From Dacryopinax spathularia (taxonomy: Eukaryota; Basidiomycota; Dacrymycetes; Dacrymycetales; Dacrymycetaceae): 64,000 bases of DNA. The stretch lies in assembly GCA_037974965.1 (NCBI GenBank), contig JBBPFI010000014.1, positions 248,001-312,000 on the forward strand, given 5' to 3'. Within the stretch, counting starts at the first letter, position 1; each line of letters begins with the position of its first letter. The notes below the pieces were generated by a model. That model saw only the letters and a list, made by a program, of their open reading frames with translations, had not been told where the DNA came from and ran no database searches. The position numbers and the translations under genes were made by a program. Shown in pieces: positions 1-11,648 of the stretch.

Positions 1-1180
1 TCCGCTTTCGTGTCCCACCCCGCGCCCAACACGACCTCAGGGGCGCGCATGGCAGGGCTCTGGATCGTATCCGCCCAGTGATCCTCGGTCCAGTTCGCCA
101 CACCCAAATCAACGATCTTGACGTTTATCTCGAGTGGGTGTGTCCCGCTGCCGTTGGTCTCTTTCCGCATGGCGAAGATCGGAAGAGCTTGGGAGACGGA
201 GATGGGGATTGATTCGCCAGAGGGAGATGTGACTGTCTCGCTCTGCGGCTTAAGGACGGAAAGACATTGCTCGATGAAGCGGTTTGAGATTTCGCAGGAG
301 GCGGCGTGTGCTCCTGTGGAGTTCACGTCGGGGCTGGGGAGGGCGATAAGAATGTTATCGGGCTTCACATCTGCCACGGACATGTATCAGCCCAGATGTT
401 CACACAGATGGAGCAGAAAGGACAGGGCGCACCGGTATGCGTAATACCGCAATCCTCGTGCAAGTACTGCAACCCTAGCAAGACCTGCTTCGCAACCTGC
501 TTCACCACCCCGACCGGCAACCGTCCACTCTCGTACCTCCTCCTCACGCGGACTAGGTCTTCGCCCAGCACATCGGTGACTAACACAATATGTTCCCCGT
601 TCGGTCCTTTCAAGCAAAACTCGTCGAGCAAGGTCAGGACGTGTGGGTATCCAGGGTGCGAGGGGTTAGCGGTAGACGCTTTACGCAGGAACGCAGCTTC
701 CGATAGGAGGTCTTCTCGCGGTGCCCATTCGGCCGTAAGGATCTTGAGGGATACGTAGCGGTCTTTCCTGCCAGGAGTAGGTCAGTAGCATATACCTGAG
801 GGATAAGCTGCATATGCATACGATTTGTCCTTTGCTAGCCAGATCGTGCTATACCTCCCCCAACCCAGCTTGCGCACCACGACGTACCGACCTTCCTGGA
901 ACTCGTCCCCTATGTGCACTGGGTGATACCCGCCCTCGCAGTACCGGTCCAAAGGCTCCTCCGAAGCGTACCATGTCTGACGCTTCTGCTGCGACTCGGA
1001 GTGAAGTGCCGCGAGCTGACGCGGAGTAAGCGAGGTGAAGGTGCGCGAGGATCGTGAGTGGATCCGGATTGGTGCGAGGTGTCGAGCAAGTCGAGACAAG
1101 GATTGGGACCGACTTAGAACGAACGTGACAGGGGGACGTTTGGTGCTAGGCGGGAGTCTCGTAATAAGCTTTGCCGCCAT
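1..1180 (-). CDS. SRPK-like serine/threonine protein kinase (3' end outside window)
   Basis: Model: complement(join(<1..370,433..767,822..1180)). The product is a CMGC-group kinase of the SR-protein kinase type. Visible signatures in order are the YCEGGYHPVHIGDEF entry motif before the kinase fold, the glycine loop LGWGRYST, the VAIK-type lysine in VSLKIL, the catalytic loop HTDVKPDNIL and a DLG metal-binding motif followed by an APEVV activation-segment end. The first two introns (54 and 62 nt) join in frame; the second splits the Asp codon of the catalytic loop. The start at 1180 is chosen because it opens the arginine/serine-rich leader; an in-frame upstream ATG at 1312 exists. The leader has almost no acidic residues and could be a targeting sequence (inference). 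A decayed duplicate lies at 7850-9480. Fungal SRPKs phosphorylate RS-type proteins; the substrate here is unknown. Confidence 0.85.
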
Positions 1181-1323
1181 TGCTCGCTGGTCTCGATCCC
1201 AACGATGCTGCTCGCTTGAGAAGAGACGGTTGAGCGACAACCGCGTAGCGACGATCGGTCTGAAACGATCGCCAGTCCTAGGACCCCTACAAGGAATGCA
1301 ATGTGACGTCATTCCATTTTATA

Positions 1324-1739
1324 AGGTTGATCCTATGGGACTAAAGATCCCTTTTTACGCCAAAAATGCCCTTTTGCTGCGGCAAAGGGACTTTTGCTGG
1401 AGCAAAAGCGGGCCTGCTGCAGCAAAAGACGCTCTTGCCGCAGCAAAAGGGCTTTTGCTGCAGCGAGAAGCACCGGTGGCCGTGCACGCTTCTCAGCTTC
1501 TTATCAGGGATCCGAAGCTTCTTTACACAGCTTGCATGCGGGGTCCCTAGATGGGAGCAAAAGGAAGCTAAGAAGCAGCATAGCCCCACATGCTTCCTTG
1601 CTGCAGCAAAAGCTCTTTCGCTGCGGCAAAAGCGTCTTTTGCTGCAGCAGGCCCGCTCAAGCTTCAGCAAAAGTCCCATTTGCTGCAGCAAAGGGCAATT
1701 TTGGCGTGTAAGGGACCTTTTGTCCCATAGGATCAACCA
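1324..1739. mobile_element. 416-bp foldback MITE with TA target duplication
   Basis: Both ends carry an inverted (A/T)GGTTGATCCTATGGGAC terminus, flanked by TA at 1322-1323 and 1740-1741. Inside, each arm holds several degenerate copies of CTGCAGCAAAAG / CTTTTGCTGCAG in opposite orientation, so the whole element can fold into a long hairpin around 1490-1600. The paralogous segment at about 12160-12230 lacks it, which acts as an empty site. It sits about 50 bp beyond the NLR-1 stop codon, so it may be in that 3' UTR. A TA duplication suggests a Tc1/mariner-type mobiliser (inference). Confidence 0.8.
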
Positions 1740-1791
1740 TAATTTTACCACCCCCCTCTTGCAGTACATGTCATGTAGTATCTTTCCTCAC

Positions 1792-4700
1792 TCACAAGTA
1801 GTCTAGAAGCAAAAGCCGCATGAGCCACTTGAGGAAACCGAAATAGAGTCCAACGATCCCGAACAGGGCACCCTCCTCGCGTCCAGGATATCCGATCTTG
1901 CCTTCCTCCACTTCCCCACCACCGTATACGTTGGCCTCCTTCGCATCCTCTTGAGCAGCCTCCTCGATTTGTTCACCCCGGCATTGGCGGATGATGTCTT
2001 TCAGCGTCTTGACCGACTCCCGCAGGTAGGTTGATCGGGGCCAGGCGTCAAGCCGTGGTTGCTGAATTGCTAGTGTCTCCTGAGCTCGGACGAGGGCTTC
2101 TTCAGTCCTTCCAAGGGTAAGCAGGCATTGTGCGATACCTTGACCGAGAGCACCTTGAACGTGTGCACTCCTGGGATACCAGGGTGAAGTGTTCTTATGC
2201 AACCTTCTCATGATAGGCACTGCCGCTTCCGCGCAACTCGTGGTGGTGTAGTCAAGCACAATCTCCCCGGAGGAGGGAAGAAAGAGCGCCTGAACGGCGG
2301 AAAAAAAAAACCATAGATCATCGTGCAGCCGGTTCGATGAAGGAGGCCAAGACCGACACATGACACGTAAGGCTTCGTCCGCCCTCCCAGCCCTCGCCAA
2401 AGCTGCGACGTAGGCATAGTGCAAATGCTCGTCATGTGCTCCATGGGATCCAGATATCCATTTGGCAGACGCATCCGATGTTAAAGACATGACCGCGTCG
2501 AGCCAGCCCCCTTCCATAAGTGTTCTGGCTGCTCTGCAGTAGCTGCATCCCCACTTCTGCTCCCCAGAGTCACAAGTACGGGAGATACCATACTCCTTCC
2601 ATTGAATGTACGGCGATGCGCCGTTTGTGTCCGAGCTGTGGCGTACATCCCATTGCTTCGCTTGTAAGGCACCAACGATCATTAGGTCTGTTGGGGTAGA
2701 GGAGCCGCTGGCCTCGACAGCTGGTTCAAATATGAGCTTGGACTCTTCCCAATATCCATGAGCGGACAAGATCAGGCTGACGGGCTGCATATAGTGAAAC
2801 ACCGTCTCAAACCGCACACGTGCTCTACCCACGCCTGCGAGCATTGACACGATCTCCGAAGCTGCGCAGTCACCCTCAGCCGTATATCCATGGGCCCGAG
2901 CGCTCTCAAGCAGTCGAACAAGAGCGCGAAGGCATTGCTCCTCGCAAAACCCGCCATATTCGTGCAGGGCCATCCAACCCTTCGCTGCACGCTGCCTCGT
3001 CGTATGGTCTCCGCGGCCATAGCGAGAGAGCACATCGAGGCAACGTAGCTCGGGTAGACGTAGGTTCTTCGGTGTTGGACGAGGCAGTGATTGGAACAGC
3101 TCCAGGGCTTCCTCAGCCGCAGCGATAGCTTCTGGTAGCCCACTAACGTCCGAATCGATGAGGTTTTGGTAGGGCAATGCAAGCTTGGCGAAGATGTAAT
3201 AAGCACTGTCCGAGAGACAGTCTGCAAGCCGGTTGCCGTAGACGGCCGGATCTGAGTGATATAGGCGACGGCAGATGGAGAGGGTTTTCTTCATAGTGAC
3301 CTCGGCTTCCGTAAGGTTGTGGTATTGGAGGGAGAGATTCACCGCGTGCGTCTGCAGAGCTCTGGCGCGGATATTGTCAGCCGGCGGTGATCCAGCGTTG
3401 GTCAGCTCTCTGATGAGCTGTTCGCATGCGGAAGAAAGTTGGACTACGATACTGCGGCGATGCGAAACAGTGCCGCGGTCATCAAGGAGTCGCAGGCTGC
3501 CCTCCCGTAACCACCTCGAGAGTCTTTCGAGCAGTTGAGAAGCGTGCTCATCCATGATTGCCATATAGCCCCCATACTGGCCATTGTTCGTTGCCTGAGG
3601 AGTTGTGTCAGTCATTGTTGATGGTATAGATAGGAGGTGTTACCCTGATCCAGCTAAGCAGATCACAAATGGTCGAGACGCGAGATAGCGCGTCCCGAGG
3701 GCCAAACATACAGAAATGAGCAGCCGCCCAGCGCAGGAATCCCACCTTGGAGAATAGAAACGGTACCTTGGGCCCCAGATCGAGCACAGAGCGATTGTGT
3801 TGTTGGACGATATGGGTGATCCAGTAGGCGCAGGCATATCGGAGAGCCTCCTGTAGCGCAATAGGATGTCTTGAAAAATGGCCTGTATACCATGCGTAAA
3901 GCGCTGTGGCGAGCGCCCTGCAGGCAGCCGGCATGCCCTCCTCGTCGTCCTGCTGTGGCGCCACCAGGTCCGGGTGCTGGCTGGGGTTCACGCCGGCCAA
4001 AGCTAGGATGCCAGTGTGGTCCTGGGATAGCTCCTGCGCAAGTAAGCGGAGACAGCCCGATGCCAAGGCGCTGTGGCTACTGGACATAGTAACTCGAAAC
4101 GGAGGGGCCGCTCGGTACCGCACGTAGTCCAAGAAGGAAGAATGAAGGACTTCGACGGATGCTTCACGATCATGAGGCCCACGCAACCATTCGCCGTGAC
4201 CCCCAGCGATGCGCGCTGAGCCCTGTGAATGGCCAAAGTCTGACACTGTGGCCGGATCATCGCCGGCCCATACACTGCCCTCGTCATCAGAGGCAGTCCG
4301 GGATGGCATGCAAGGACCAGCAGAGGAGCCAGATCCGTTTTCGAAGGAAACCGTGGCATCCCTGCGCTGACTCCTGTTCTCGTCATTGTCGCGACCGCCC
4401 TCCTGAACAGAATTACTACAAGAGGAGGCCCGTGTCGGCGAATGAATATACCTCATCCAGGACCAAGGAGCAATCCAAGGCCGCCACCCGAGCCGCACCT
4501 TTGCACGATAACTGATGAGAGATCCAAGGCGATCGAAAATGGCTTCTGGCGCCAGGTCGGGCCGAGAACTGAGATGGCGCATTGCGGAAGTCGACAGATG
4601 ATCTTGAACCGCCGCAAGAAACCCGACGTATAGCTCGTATCCGGCCACAAAATCTTCATCGCCCCAAGGACACATGGAGAGAGCGAAGGCATAAGCCTGG

Positions 4701-6412
4701 TCCATCTGTTCCTCTGCTGAGCCTCGTTCCCTGGTACTCAGCAGCATCTCTATCTGACGATCTGGGTTGATGCAGTTGATGAGGGAGGTGGTGACAACAG
4801 ACGCCCACAGAAATAAATTCCCACTGCGGCTGCACAACATGTCCACCAATAGGTCGTCCTTATAAATGGAGGTGGGAGATAGGCGTTGTTTGAATGCTGG
4901 GTTATCCAGTTGCTGGTGGATGAACACCTCAATATCTGTGTAACTGGTAGCACTTCTGACATCCAAGATTCGCTGCGCAGCAGAGAGCATCGTGCTCGCC
5001 ACAGGCGGGTTTCCGGAGAAGGGTCGGGAGGTCAATATGATTCGTAACCAGGATGGGAGCCTGGACCTTCCTTCTGTGAGAAGGGCGAGGAGTCGCGCAC
5101 CTCCATTTTCGCATTCGTCCAGGCCATCGATCACGACAACTCTACGCGTCGCAGGGGCTGCGCTGGAGTCGAGGGGCCGCACGATGAGCTCGTCGAATTG
5201 CCGTGCGTGTGAGGAAGATAGAAGGCTGCGTTCCGATTCTAGAATGGATCCGACACGAAGCGCGTATGAATGATCCGCTCCCACCAGGTCGTTCACCAGG
5301 GACATAACAAACGTCGATGCACGTGTTCGGTCTTCATATCGCCGATCAAAGAAGAACGAGCTGAGGAGGAGGCCTTCATTGCGCAAACGTTGGGAGATAG
5401 AGTGCGCAATCGCCGTCTTTCCACTGCCCAACGGTCCGGTCAGCCAGTAGATCTGGGCGCTAGGCTCCGTGTTCGGCTTCCGGACCCAGTCCATCATTTC
5501 GTCCAGCAGCCAGCCCCGGGTCCCAGGCATGCAGACCTTCTCCGGGTCCCAGGATGTTCCAGGGACGAGCGGTAAGTTAAGCACCGCGGGAGGCAGTGGG
5601 CCTTGAATCGCTGACTTCCTTGTGAGCACGATAACATGGTGATATCGTAAGCGGTGGGACATACTGCGCATCTGCTCCACGTCTGTCTGCGTCCGCACGA
5701 CAGCCGTCGACATACGGGCAATATCGATGGCCGTACGGCCGTTCATTCTGAACTAGAACACCCGTCAACGAGAGTTCCGTTCCACCAGAGGGCTGTGCTT
5801 ACCGTGAACAGTTCCACTTGTTGATCAAACTTGGCCTTCATGCGTTCAATCTCCTTCCCCTCCGCGGAGCCTAGGGATATCATCGAGCTGAGGCTGCCTT
5901 CCGCATCGACGTGTCGCTTAATCTCCTCCAGCATTTCTTGCAGCGTCCTATGACACTGCGCATCAGCAGAGGGGCGAGTCAGACACCAGCGACGTACTCG
6001 GACATCTTTTCCAACGGTTCGCGAACATCCTCGGTCGTGATACCGGGCCTAGCAACGAGACCGACGATGATGTCCACATGCTCCTTGACATAACCGCTGA
6101 ACTCGGTCCACTCAGCGTGGGCAGCACGAATCATCTATGGTCGCAGGGTATCAACCAGCATATTGGGGAGCCAGGCAGATACACACGACAGACCTGGGAA
6201 ATACCAGCAATCTCCGTCGCCGTGTCCGCAATCCTCGTTTTCACCCCATCAGTTATTGTAGTCACGGTATTATCTATCTTCTTTGACATTTTGCGAGCCC
6301 CAGAAAAGGCCGACATTGTGGTACTCCGGACTGTGCCGGCGATGGACCGCGCGCCAATCGTGTTCTGGCGCTGCAGCGGCGGCGCCGGCTCGTGGTCTTC
6401 ATTCGAAGACAT
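1792..6412 (-). CDS. NLR-1: NACHT-TPR STAND protein, 1452 aa
   Basis: Model: complement(join(1792..3594,3644..5610,5665..5752,5803..5947,5998..6134,6194..6412)). Residues 1-196 form a helical N-terminal domain that looks MLKL/HeLo- or Goodbye-like. The NACHT domain starts near 197, with Walker A GPLGSGKT at 255-262 and Walker B VVVIDGLDE ending near 362. A linker rich in Ser, Asp and Gly follows, then the fungal-NACHT HSSFLDY motif. Exon 6 (853-1452) has TPR-like helical repeats and ends in a hydrophobic helix of about 25 residues. The last intron (3595-3643, 49 nt, phase 0, branch CTGAC) joins NACHT to TPR; without it the two halves look like overlapping separate ORFs. The 54-nt intron at 5611-5664 is stop-free, so its removal is inferred from paralogues. 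STAND proteins of this kind act as signal-triggered oligomerising switches; the trigger is unknown. Confidence 0.88.
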
Positions 6413-7849
6413 CCCTCGTCTTTTTGTGCTCGAGTTGTAGGCAAAGGTCAGGATAAGCGCAGGTGGTGGCTCGAAGTCAAGAGGGGGGGAGTCGCAGGCA
6501 GTAGACGCCTCGCGCATATAACACCCAGTACAGCACCCGCCCGGGAAAGGACCAGATCAGAAAGCGATACGAGCGTGATTGACATTCCGCCGATGTCGGA
6601 AGGTTCGCGAATCCTCTGCATACCGGGGTTGTGGGGCGCCTATTGCTGAGATAGGCTGAGTTTGGGAGGTCGGGCATGCAAGCATGGGAATCGCCCGCGG
6701 GTTTGCCGGTCTCGGTCTTCCCGGTGAAGCACGTCGGACGTACCCGGCACCGCCCAGACTGACAGCGCCTTGTCATTGCCTGACATGCGCTGCTTGTTCG
6801 ATGAAAGCGGTGTATTTGTGGGACCCGGGAGTGTGCGGCGTCTAACGCTCGGCCTGGGCAAGTATGAGTTTGGCAGATGTAGGACGGCGAAATACAATGA
6901 CGCACCGTCCAGCATGCCCACTCCCTCGTCCCTCCACACATCCTACGCTCTCCCTCTGCCCCCGTTTACTCTCTATGCCTCCAGTACCGCTTGCCCCTTT
7001 CGGGTTACAGCGTTCCCAAACCTCGGTATCGCCCAATCACCCGGGAGTGCAGCACTGGACGCGGTTCCAGGACTGTAACAGAGTGGCACAGCGTCGTTTG
7101 CGGTGTTACATGCTGCGGGTTTCCATCCTTATCACTGCTCAACTGATGGTAGGGCTGCCCTCCTTAAAGGGTTGCCCGCGCCAACGCAGGCGGAAGGCGA
7201 GACGCGTTCGCGTGCGGTTGCGTTTCGCCGGGGGACAGGGCGGATGAACGGCATTGCCAATCTGTTGCGTTGAAGAGTTCGAGACGAGGTAGAAGTGTTC
7301 AAGCGTGGCGGTCTTCGTAGATGGAGTTTTCGGGAAGACGTCCGGTAAGGTTGTGCTGGAACTGCGCTCGAACACAGCCTGGTTGGACTTCATCAGACTG
7401 ATAGTGGTGGTTTCATCCTTTGATCACACGTATATGACAAGGTAGGACGGGTGTACAAGCAGCTCTGATCGTTCCTTCTGATGAGCATTGGTGAGGACAG
7501 AGATCCATGACCGTGCGATGAGCAATCCGAGGACCAGGAGTGCCCTGTGCACAAAAATGGCATGGCAAGGGCGGCGATTACGCGTCACTGGTTAACGCCT
7601 ATCAATGAATCCGGAAGCATCGATGTGATGGTTGAAGCGGGCCCTTGGTCTCGTTCGTGCATCCTCTGTCGGGGAGATACTTGTTTCGCCAATGCTCAGA
7701 AGCACCCATTTAATTAGGGCATTCGCTTGGTGATGCGCGGTGACTGGATGAGTGTAGGCTCCGTCCGATCTGTCACGTTCTGGCCAGAGAATGGGATATT
7801 ATTCAGTAGACGAGTATGCGATTGTGGAATCTGTCTACCGCCCAACCTG
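6413..7849. other. NLR-1 upstream region, duplicated upstream of NLR-2
   Basis: No convincing gene. From 6413 to about 7050 this matches the region upstream of NLR-2 (17182-17900) in the same orientation, including blocks around 6507-6640 and 6820-6865. This shows the segmental duplication covers the promoter. I see nothing recognisable from about 7050 to 7850. Confidence 0.6.
6511..6531 (-). promoter_or_regulatory. Conserved TATA-like block upstream of NLR-1
   Basis: Read on the minus strand this is ACTGGGTGTTATATGC, about 105 nt before the NLR-1 start codon. The same block lies at a matching distance upstream of NLR-2. Conservation between the duplicates and the TTATAT core suggest a core promoter. 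This is inference only. Confidence 0.4.
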
Positions 7850-9480
7850 CTCGCCCTCCCTCACCCATTGGTCTCTTCGCCGTCGCTCCTTCTCCGGTTT
7901 GAGTTGGAGCATCGCCCACAAAGAGCTGGAGCATCTGACGAGCCCTTCCGCTGGGAAGATTCTCACTTGCGTCGAGCCTCTTGTCGATGGTAGAGATGAC
8001 TGCAGCTCAGAGCTTTCGGTTCATCTCGTTTCCTCGTCGGTATCCGGCCCGGGCCAAGCGCACGGGTGCCTTGCCGCGAGAGGGTGCTCAACACTTGACG
8101 GACGCGACCGAAGCTTCCCTGCGCACCTCTCAGCCTATGCCATGCTCTCTTGCCTGGCAACATCATCCGATAATGGGCCCCACACCCGCACGCCTCCACG
8201 CCGGATGCTCCTCTTCCTGACGGTACGTCTTAACCCCCCATCCGGGCGAAGAGCCATTCCTCCGTCATACGCTCACAGATGATACACCCCGCACTCCAGA
8301 CATCCGCTTTCGTGTCCCACCCCGCGCCTGATACCACCTCAGGGACGCGCATGGCAAGGTTCTGGATCGTATCCGCTCAATAGTGATCGTTCCATTTCGC
8401 CACGCCCAGATCGACGATCTTGACGTTTATCTCGAGTGGATGGGTCCCGCTGCCGTTGTTTTCTTTGCGCATCGCAAAGATCGGAAGAGCTTGGGAGACG
8501 GAGATGGGAATTGATTCGCCCGAGGGAGATGTGACTGTCTCGCTCTGCGGCTTGAGGACGGAAAGACATTGCTCGATGAAGCGGTTTGAGATTTCTCAGG
8601 ACGCGGCGTGTCCTGCGGTGGAGTTCACATCTGGGCTGGGGAGGGCGATAAGGATGTTATCGGGCTTCACATCTGCCGCGAATATCCGTCATCCCGGCTG
8701 TGACTCAAATGGAGTGGAAGGGCAGGGAGCACCGGTATGCGTAATCCCACAATCCTCGTGCAAGTACTGCAGCCCTAGCAAGACCTGCTTTGCAACCTGC
8801 TTCACCACCACGACGGGCAACCGTCCACTCTCGTACCTCCTCCTTACGCGGACCAGGTCTTCGCCCAGCACATCGGTCACCAGCACGATATGTTCCCCGT
8901 TCGGTCCCTTGAAGCGAAACTCGTCGAGCAAGGTCAGGACGTGTGGGTATCCGGGGTGCGAGGGGTTAGCGGTAGACGCTCTACGCAGGAACGCAGCTTC
9001 CGATAGGAGGTCTTCTCGCGGTGCCCATTCGGCCGTAAGGATCTTGAGCGAGACGTAGCGATCGTTCCTACCAGGAGTAGGTCAATATTGCATCCAAGTA
9101 GGGTACAACGCATATGCGCACGGTTTGTCCTTCGCCAGCCAGATCGTGCTATACCTCTCCCAACCCAGCTTGCGCACCACGACGTACCGACCTTCCTGAA
9201 ACTCGTCCCGTATGTGCACGTGGTGGTAGCCGCCCTCGCAATATCGGTCCAAAGGCTCCTCCGAAGCGTACCATCTCTGACGCTTCTGCTGCGACTCGGA
9301 CTGAAGTGCCGCGAGCTGACGCGGAGTAAGGGAGGTGAAGGCGCGCGAGGGTCGCGAATGGATTCGGATTGATGGGAGGTGTCGAGCAACTCGAGCCCAG
9401 GCCTGCGCCTGACCTAGAAACCACCTGACAGGGGGACGTTTGGTGTTAGGCGGGAGTCTCGTAATAAGCTTTGCCGCCAT
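7850..9480 (-). pseudogene. SRPK-like kinase pseudogene (duplicate of the kinase at 1-1180)
   Basis: It aligns with the first kinase through the leader, lysine loop, catalytic loop HTDVKPDN and DLG motif, and has the same two intron positions. It carries at least two nonsense changes relative to its twin: a Cys codon to TGA just after the ITH(T)DVKPDN exon's AAS segment (near 8599), and a Trp codon to TGA after the DLGVAKWNDHY segment (near 8382). The glycine loop reads LGWERYST where the twin has LGWGRYST. The kinase signature continues to about 8230 (SAGCIICERMTEEWLF), followed by a third stop; a degenerate C-terminal part seems to reach about 7850. The left limit is approximate. Confidence 0.8.
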
Positions 9481-9699
9481 TCCTCGCTGGTCTCGATCCC
9501 AACGATGCTGCTCGCTTGAGAAGAGACGGTTGAGCGACAACCGGGTAGCGACGATCTATGACGGGTTAGGCTGGAACAAAATCCCCGGAGGTATTCTCGT
9601 TCGTCCAAGCACGAATCTCCCCAAGTTCCCCCACATCATCCCACAACATCCCACATCATCCCACACACCCCTTGCTTATCCCTAACTTGCTCGCGAATC

Positions 9700-11648
9700 G
9701 GGCCAATTCCTCAGATACCCTCGACACGTCACCCTATTTCCTCTGCTGCCCTCGATTTTTGAAAATTCCTCGTCTACCCTTGCACCTAGGCTTGCTCTTG
9801 GATCACCAGCTCACGTTGTCTTCATCTGCTCAGCAATGACTTTTGTCTACAAGGCTCAGCTTTTCTCTTCTCTTGATGAGGCGGTCATTGCTTTTACTAT
9901 GCATTCCAACATGCAAGGTGCTTCTCATCGTGTTAAGAAGCGGGACACTCGGCGGCTTGTCCTCACCTGTGATACTGTCGACTGTCTCTTCAAAGCTTCT
10001 GTCACCGCTAAAGAGGATGGTTTTCAAGTCATCACTCTGGTACCCAACCATACCTGCCAGGGTCATGTGAAGAAAGACCACGCTGCATCAAGTCGCTCAG
10101 CCTATGTCATGCATGAGGTAGGGAAGAACCTTGTCATGACTCGAGATGTCACACCACGCATCATCCAAGAGTCGCTTAAGCGCCAAGGCATCAACATCAA
10201 CTACGAAGCAGCTTGGCGTGCTAAACAAAAGCTGCTGGGCAATAGTATCGAGCAACAACGCACCAAATTTCAGAAACTGCCAGGTTATGCCAGCCTCCTC
10301 TGTGCCTGGGATCCCGATGCGACTATCTCTTTTGAGCTCAACTCCGACAACTCCTTCAAATCGCTCTTCATCTGTCCATCTGCTGCCAAAACAGCATGGA
10401 ATTTCCTCTGTCGGTTTGTGGCCATCAATGGTGCTCATACAAAAATGGCCTTCGAGTATGTTCTGCTCCTTGCCACCGCCCACGATGCCGAAGACCAGAT
10501 CGTCAACCTTGCATGGGCTATTGCACCCAAGGAAGATACCGACACCTGGTCACGGTTTCTTCAAAAGCTTCGGGAGGCACTCCCAGGCCTTGACAGCCCC
10601 AACACAGTTCTTATATTGGACCGTCAAAAAGGCTTGCTGAAGGCAGTTGCGACCGAGCTCCCAAACGTGACCAAAGCATCTTGTACCCGGCATCTTCTTG
10701 CAAACACGATCGACAAATTTGGTGTTCGAGTCAAAGACTATGTCTGGAACCTCATATATGCAAAAACCGAGGCAGTCTTCAAGCGTCATCTCACTGAGCT
10801 ATGGGAGAACATTAATCATGCTGCAGCGGAATACATCAATAGCATCGATCACAAGCGTTGGGCTACATATGCCTTCCCCGGGATACGCTTTGGGAAGGTC
10901 ACCTCAAACTCAGTCAAGTCGATGAATGGTGTTTATGTTGCGGTCCGTGCCTTGCCAGCAGTTCAACTCCTTGATTACCTCTGGACCGACCAGATGACAA
11001 AGTTTGCAAAACGTGCATCAGATGGAGCAAGGATGATGGGACCTTTCACACTGACAGCCTTCAACCCCTTCACAACAGAATGCAGTGAAGCCCTCAAACT
11101 CGCTGTTTGGGGATCCAGTGCATTCAACGCAAAAGTGAAATCGACGGTGCATCTTGATGCAAAAGAGTATGAGGTCACTCTTCAACCAGAGATCCGATCC
11201 GGCAGCTACACATGCACCGAGTTCCAAGAATATCTTATCCCCTGTCGGCATGCAATTGCACTCTGCCACCATTCTGGATTGGCACCTGGCAATTTCATCG
11301 GGCTTCATTACACCACTGAAGTCTTTCGTGCCACATACAGCAACCCCTATCCACCTATTCTCCTTTCAGACTTGGAGATTGACCCGAACATCAATGCCCC
11401 TGGACTGAAGCGGAAGCGAGGAAGGCCAGCAACAAAGCGTCTTCAGAAAGGGCAGACAAGAAGGAAGGGCATAATGATGAGAAAGTGTCAAAGATGTGGC
11501 GAGCTTGAGCATCCTCTACATACATGCTAACTTGTCGCCATTGTTGCTTGCCCTGTAATGAATACTTGAGGGCATCCGAGGAATTTGTTGAATTCGAGGG
11601 CATCCGGGGAATTGCTTCAATGCTAAAGGGCATCCGAGGAATTGGCCC
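9700..11648 (+). mobile_element. Mutator-like (MULE) transposon, 1949 bp
   Basis: Ends are GGGCCAATTCCTC at 9700 and its inverse at 11648. Each end has three ~20-bp iterons of the type AATTCCTCGGATGCCCTCGA, spaced about 30 bp apart and pointing inward from both sides (9704-9785 and 11566-11645). Flanking 10-mers CTCGCGAATC (9690-9699) and CCCGTGCATC (11649-11658) match at 7 of 10 positions, as an old MULE target duplication would. It encodes one transposase ORF and has inserted into another inverted-repeat element. Confidence 0.75.
9836..11530 (+). CDS. MULE (MuDR-type) transposase, probably inactive, 564 aa
   Basis: Single uninterrupted ORF. The N-terminus (about 10-90) resembles a MULE DNA-binding region with Cys/His positions (LTCDTVDC, NHTCQGH). 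Residues about 185-320 match the MULE catalytic core: FVAINGAHTK, TDTWSRFL, LDRQKGL, CTRHLLAN and VTSNSVKSMN. The first acidic position, usually DGAH or DAT, is Asn here. The family's TSNxxExxN glutamate is Lys. A SWIM-like segment (TCTEFQEYLIPCRHAIA) follows, then a GRP AT-hook-like basic stretch and a C-terminal CX2CX4HX4C knuckle (CQRCGELEHPLHTC). Cut-and-paste activity therefore looks lost although the frame is open. It could still bind the iterons (inference). Confidence 0.88.
   Translation: MTFVYKAQLFSSLDEAVIAFTMHSNMQGASHRVKKRDTRRLVLTCDTVDCLFKASVTAKEDGFQVITLVPNHTCQGHVKKDHAASSRSAYVMHEVGKNLVMTRDVTPRIIQESLKRQGININYEAAWRAKQKLLGNSIEQQRTKFQKLPGYASLLCAWDPDATISFELNSDNSFKSLFICPSAAKTAWNFLCRFVAINGAHTKMAFEYVLLLATAHDAEDQIVNLAWAIAPKEDTDTWSRFLQKLREALPGLDSPNTVLILDRQKGLLKAVATELPNVTKASCTRHLLANTIDKFGVRVKDYVWNLIYAKTEAVFKRHLTELWENINHAAAEYINSIDHKRWATYAFPGIRFGKVTSNSVKSMNGVYVAVRALPAVQLLDYLWTDQMTKFAKRASDGARMMGPFTLTAFNPFTTECSEALKLAVWGSSAFNAKVKSTVHLDAKEYEVTLQPEIRSGSYTCTEFQEYLIPCRHAIALCHHSGLAPGNFIGLHYTTEVFRATYSNPYPPILLSDLEIDPNINAPGLKRKRGRPATKRLQKGQTRRKGIMMRKCQRCGELEHPLHTC

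Noticed and set aside
1366-1806. Cys/Ser-rich 146-aa and 142-aa ORFs across the first MITE
   Set aside because: They result from translating CAGCAAAAG repeats in both directions; no codon preference or homologue is expected.
1792-3615. The 607-aa ORF as an independent TPR gene starting at 3615 (likewise 14086-12227 and 29258-31156)
   Set aside because: The apparent start lies inside a well-formed phase-0 intron at the same place in all paralogues; joining gives one NACHT-TPR protein.
8420-9058. Plus-strand 212-aa ORF, similar to one at 118-758
   Set aside because: It is the antisense shadow of the kinase pseudogene; its similarity to 118-758 follows from the kinase duplication.
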